Source: Flavobacterium reichenbachii | GTDB lineage: Bacteria; Bacteroidota; Bacteroidia; Flavobacteriales; Flavobacteriaceae | Length of the DNA stretch: 64,000 nucleotides | Assembly (NCBI RefSeq): GCF_002217435.1 | Contig: NZ_MUHF01000002.1 | Coordinates: forward strand, 127,450-191,449 | Reading direction: 5' to 3' | Shown: positions 61,574-64,000 of the stretch, in pieces | Layout of the letters: the number at the start of each line of letters is the position of its first letter | Position numbering within the stretch: the stretch's first letter is position 1 | The notes under the pieces: model-generated | Seen by the model: the letters and a program-made list of their open reading frames with translations, nothing else | Database searches by the model: none | What the model was told of the DNA's origin: nothing | Made by a program: the position numbers and the translations under genes

Positions 61574-62539
61574 TTGAAAATAACAAGAGAAATTAAAACG
61601 GCTATATTGGTCATCGCGTCAATATTATTATTTATTTGGGGATACAGTTTTTTAAAAGGTAAAGACCTTTTTACAAATTATAAAACATTATTTGTAGAAT
61701 ATGATAATGTTGAAGACTTATCAGCTTCGGCTCCCGTTACCTTAAACGGACTTGCAATAGGTAAAGTAAGTAAAATTACAATTAACGAAGTAACTGGTAA
61801 ATTATTAGTTGAACTTCAGCTTAAAACAGATTTTCCAATTTCTAAAACAAGTAAAGCGGCATTATATTCTCCAAGTTTAATTGGCGGAAAACAAATTAAG
61901 ATTGTGCCGAATTTGGCAGATAAAGATTTAGCAGAAGAAGGCCAGGCTTTGACTCCGGCAGTTGAGTTGGGATTAACAGAGTCTTTGGGCGGTAAAATTG
62001 AACCTATTGAGCAAAAACTTGAAAAAATGCTTGTCAATATTGATGTATTGGTAACAGGCTTAAACAATGTTTTAGATAAAAAAGGACAAGAAGATATCAA
62101 GAAAACTTTGGCAGAATTAAGCCAGACAATGGAGCAGTTTCATAGAGCTTCGGGTACACTTAATACCATTTTAGATGGAAACAAAGCACAGCTGAATAGT
62201 GCCGTTACCAATTTGAATAAAATGTCGGGTAATTTTGCAGCTATTTCTGATTCTCTGAAAAGAGCTAACTTAGGAAAAACTGTAAGAAGCTTAAACCAAA
62301 CCTTAGCAAAAGTAGACGGATTAATGACTAACTTAAATTCAGGAAAAGGTACGGCTGGTAAATTGCTTAACGACGATGCTTTATATAATAATCTTGCCAA
62401 AACATCAAAAGAACTTGAGTTGTTATTGCAGGATGTACGTCTTTATCCAACACGTTATGTAAATGTTTCTCTTTTTGGAAAGAAAAACAAACCTTATGTA
62501 GCACCAGCACAAAACACAAATTCAACTGATAAAAAATAA
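61574..62539 (+). CDS. MlaD/MCE-family lipid transport protein
   Basis: This 321-residue protein uses a TTG start at 61574; no ATG is available before the membrane anchor, and the N-terminus (KITREIKTAILVIASILLFIWGYSFLKG) is complete from there. The MCE domain follows (about 38-115, VEYDNVEDLSASAPVTLNGLAIGKV), then a long helical segment with repeated Leu/Asn heptads (about 130-290). It anchors in the inner membrane and binds lipids moving between the membranes. It is 50 nt after the amidase gene and 5 nt before the Fe-S protein gene, so transcription may be continuous. Confidence 0.9.
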   Translation: MKITREIKTAILVIASILLFIWGYSFLKGKDLFTNYKTLFVEYDNVEDLSASAPVTLNGLAIGKVSKITINEVTGKLLVELQLKTDFPISKTSKAALYSPSLIGGKQIKIVPNLADKDLAEEGQALTPAVELGLTESLGGKIEPIEQKLEKMLVNIDVLVTGLNNVLDKKGQEDIKKTLAELSQTMEQFHRASGTLNTILDGNKAQLNSAVTNLNKMSGNFAAISDSLKRANLGKTVRSLNQTLAKVDGLMTNLNSGKGTAGKLLNDDALYNNLAKTSKELELLLQDVRLYPTRYVNVSLFGKKNKPYVAPAQNTNSTDKK

Positions 62540-62544
62540 TTAGT

Positions 62545-63882
62545 ATGAGTTATTTAGATAATATTTTATTCGCCATACTCCTAATAGCAGGTTTCGGTTT
62601 TTTTGCAATGAGTGTAAAAAAAATTATCCGAAATATAAATTTGGGCGTAGATGTAGACCGAAAAGATAATTCTAAAGCACGTTGGGCAAACATGGCATTG
62701 ATTGCTCTTGGGCAGTCAAAAATGGTAAAAAGACCTGTAGCGGGAGTGCTGCATATCTTTGTTTACGTTGGATTTATTGTAATTAATATAGAATTGCTCG
62801 AAATCATTATAGACGGGCTGTTTGGAACTCATAGAATTTTTGCACCTTATCTAGGTGTAGTTTATGATGTTTTAATAGCTTCTTTTGAGATATTAGCACT
62901 TTTAGTTTTAGTTGCAGTTATAACATTTTGGATCAGAAGAAATGTTATTCGATTAAAGCGTTTTATTAATAAAGATTTGAATGGGTTTCCTAAAAGTGAT
63001 GCTAATTACATCTTATATTTTGAGATGGTTTTAATGACATTATTTTTGTTAATGAATGCTTCTGATTTTCATTTGCAGAATGTTCCAGGAGGTTTTTCTC
63101 ATTTTCATAAAGCAGGAAGTTTTCCTGTAAGCCAGTTTATTGCACCTATTTTTAATGGAATGTCGAATGAATTGGTTGCCTTATTGTCTGAGGTATTCTG
63201 GTGGATGCATATTACAGGTATTTTGGTTTTTATGAATTACCTGTATTTTTCAAAACACCTCCATATTCTTTTAGCTTTTCCAAATACTTATTTTGCGAAC
63301 TTAAGACCTCAAGGTCAATTTGATAATCTGGAGTCCGTTACAAAAGAGGTGAAATTAATGATGGATCCAAATGCAGATCCGTTTGCTGCAGCACCAGTTG
63401 ATCAAAATGCAGCTCCAAGTAAATTTGGCGCAAGTGATGTTCAGGATTTAAATTGGGTACAGTTATTAAACGCTTATACGTGTACAGAATGCGGGCGTTG
63501 TACATCTGCATGTCCGGCAAATCAAACAGGAAAAAAACTTTCTCCGCGTAAGATTATGATGGATACAAGAGATCGTCTGCAGGAAGTAGGTAAAAATATT
63601 GATGCAAATAAAGGTGTTTTTGTTCCAGATAATAAAACATTATTAAACGATTATATTACACCAGAAGAATTGTGGGCTTGTACTTCTTGTAACGCATGTG
63701 TAGAAGAGTGTCCGGTAAATATCAGTCCGTTGTCTATTATTATGGATATGCGTCGTTATTTAGTGATGGAACAAAGTGCTGCGCCAATGTCTTTGAACGC
63801 AATGATGACCAATATTGAAAACAATGGAGCTCCATGGCAGTACAGCCAGCAGGATCGATTGAATTGGAAAAACGAAAATTAA
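62545..63882 (+). CDS. membrane-bound (Fe-S)-binding protein with two 4Fe-4S clusters
   Basis: This 445-residue protein has an N-terminal membrane domain with about five helices (5-25, 65-90, 105-130, 155-175, 210-235), similar to the heme b-type NarI/HdrE-like module. A soluble 4Fe-4S ferredoxin domain follows, with clusters at C313/C316/C319/C323 (CTECGRCTSACPAN) and C379/C382/C385/C389 (CTSCNACVEECPVN). It should pass electrons between a quinone pool and a soluble partner. In related genomes the next gene is a CCG-domain HdrD/GlpC-like subunit, which would lie beyond the window edge. Starts 5 nt after the MCE gene. Confidence 0.9.
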   Translation: MSYLDNILFAILLIAGFGFFAMSVKKIIRNINLGVDVDRKDNSKARWANMALIALGQSKMVKRPVAGVLHIFVYVGFIVINIELLEIIIDGLFGTHRIFAPYLGVVYDVLIASFEILALLVLVAVITFWIRRNVIRLKRFINKDLNGFPKSDANYILYFEMVLMTLFLLMNASDFHLQNVPGGFSHFHKAGSFPVSQFIAPIFNGMSNELVALLSEVFWWMHITGILVFMNYLYFSKHLHILLAFPNTYFANLRPQGQFDNLESVTKEVKLMMDPNADPFAAAPVDQNAAPSKFGASDVQDLNWVQLLNAYTCTECGRCTSACPANQTGKKLSPRKIMMDTRDRLQEVGKNIDANKGVFVPDNKTLLNDYITPEELWACTSCNACVEECPVNISPLSIIMDMRRYLVMEQSAAPMSLNAMMTNIENNGAPWQYSQQDRLNWKNEN

Positions 63883-63889
63883 AATTAAA

Positions 63890-64000
63890 TGTTTAAATGG
63901 TCATTTGTTTAACTGTTTAATCGAATAAAATATTTGGGTTTTTTAGTGAGGTTATAGTAAAGAGTGCGATTAACCAATTTAACGATTAACCGATTTAACA
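63890..64000. repeat. imperfect inverted repeat reaching the window edge
   Basis: The 34-nt segments 63890-63923 and 63967-64000 are inverted copies with about 24 of 34 positions complementary. The right one contains the internal tandem taaccaatttaacg/attaaccgatttaac. It looks like a further dispersed intergenic repeat that could fold into a hairpin. It may extend past the window. Confidence 0.5.

Overview
The window is low-GC chromosomal DNA from a Flavobacterium-like member of the Bacteroidota. The evidence is the SusC/SusD pair, large TonB-dependent receptors, a hybrid-type regulator with propeller repeats, a PG_1098-type methyltransferase, Bacteroidota promoters (TTG about 20 nt before TAnnTTTG) instead of Shine-Dalgarno-led starts, and several short intergenic repeats of a kind I associate with Flavobacterium genomes. 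No rRNA operon, CRISPR array or insertion sequence was seen.

Layout. 0-6.1 kb: housekeeping and redox genes (methyltransferase, ABM monooxygenase, MdaB-like quinone reductase, aldo/keto reductase with a divergent AraC regulator, NlpC/P60 peptidase, thiolase). 6.3-6.65 kb: tRNA-Ser(GCT), tRNA-Pro(TGG) and tRNA-Arg(TCT) with their own promoter and terminator. 6.8-16.2 kb: an accessory island with a serine recombinase and a 54-aa companion protein, RmuC, a Gabija pair (OLD-type GajA and UvrD-type GajB), and a two-gene TIR plus TM-macro pair that matches type II Thoeris. 16.1-18.0 kb: a scarred junction in which the 3' end of a TonB receptor and the tail of another gene each occur twice, on both sides of a choloylglycine hydrolase-family gene. 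17.9-33.7 kb: a nutrient-sensing and uptake region with a TonB receptor, a LytS/LytTR two-component pair, a hybrid-type regulator whose kinase and receiver domains look catalytically dead, SusC, SusD, an acid-phosphatase-like metallophosphoesterase and a propeller lipoprotein. 34-45.3 kb: a multi-PAS kinase with a small response regulator, outer-membrane phospholipase, HTH regulator, fatty acid desaturase, D-Ala-D-Ala dipeptidase, PG_1098-type methyltransferase, AI-2E-family permease and a secreted M43-like metalloprotease. 45.8-64 kb: core functions: RNA modification (TrmH family, RsmE, TsaD), envelope biogenesis (TamB, LptD, amidase, MlaD-like MCE protein), central metabolism (PfkA, GapA, sugar kinase, methylglyoxal synthase, RidA) and a membrane Fe-S protein.

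How the genes work together. The island stacks two abortive or nucleolytic antiphage systems next to a recombinase at a tRNA cluster. In the Thoeris-like pair, a TIR enzyme is expected to make a nucleotide signal sensed by a membrane-anchored macro-domain effector. At 22.8-32.4 kb the regulator, SusC/SusD transporter and secreted phosphatase look like one inducible unit for a phosphorylated or phosphatase-released nutrient. The sensor has lost its phosphorylation residues, so ligand binding may be coupled directly to DNA binding. The 53.8-57.2 kb genes form a glycolysis cluster that includes the methylglyoxal bypass.
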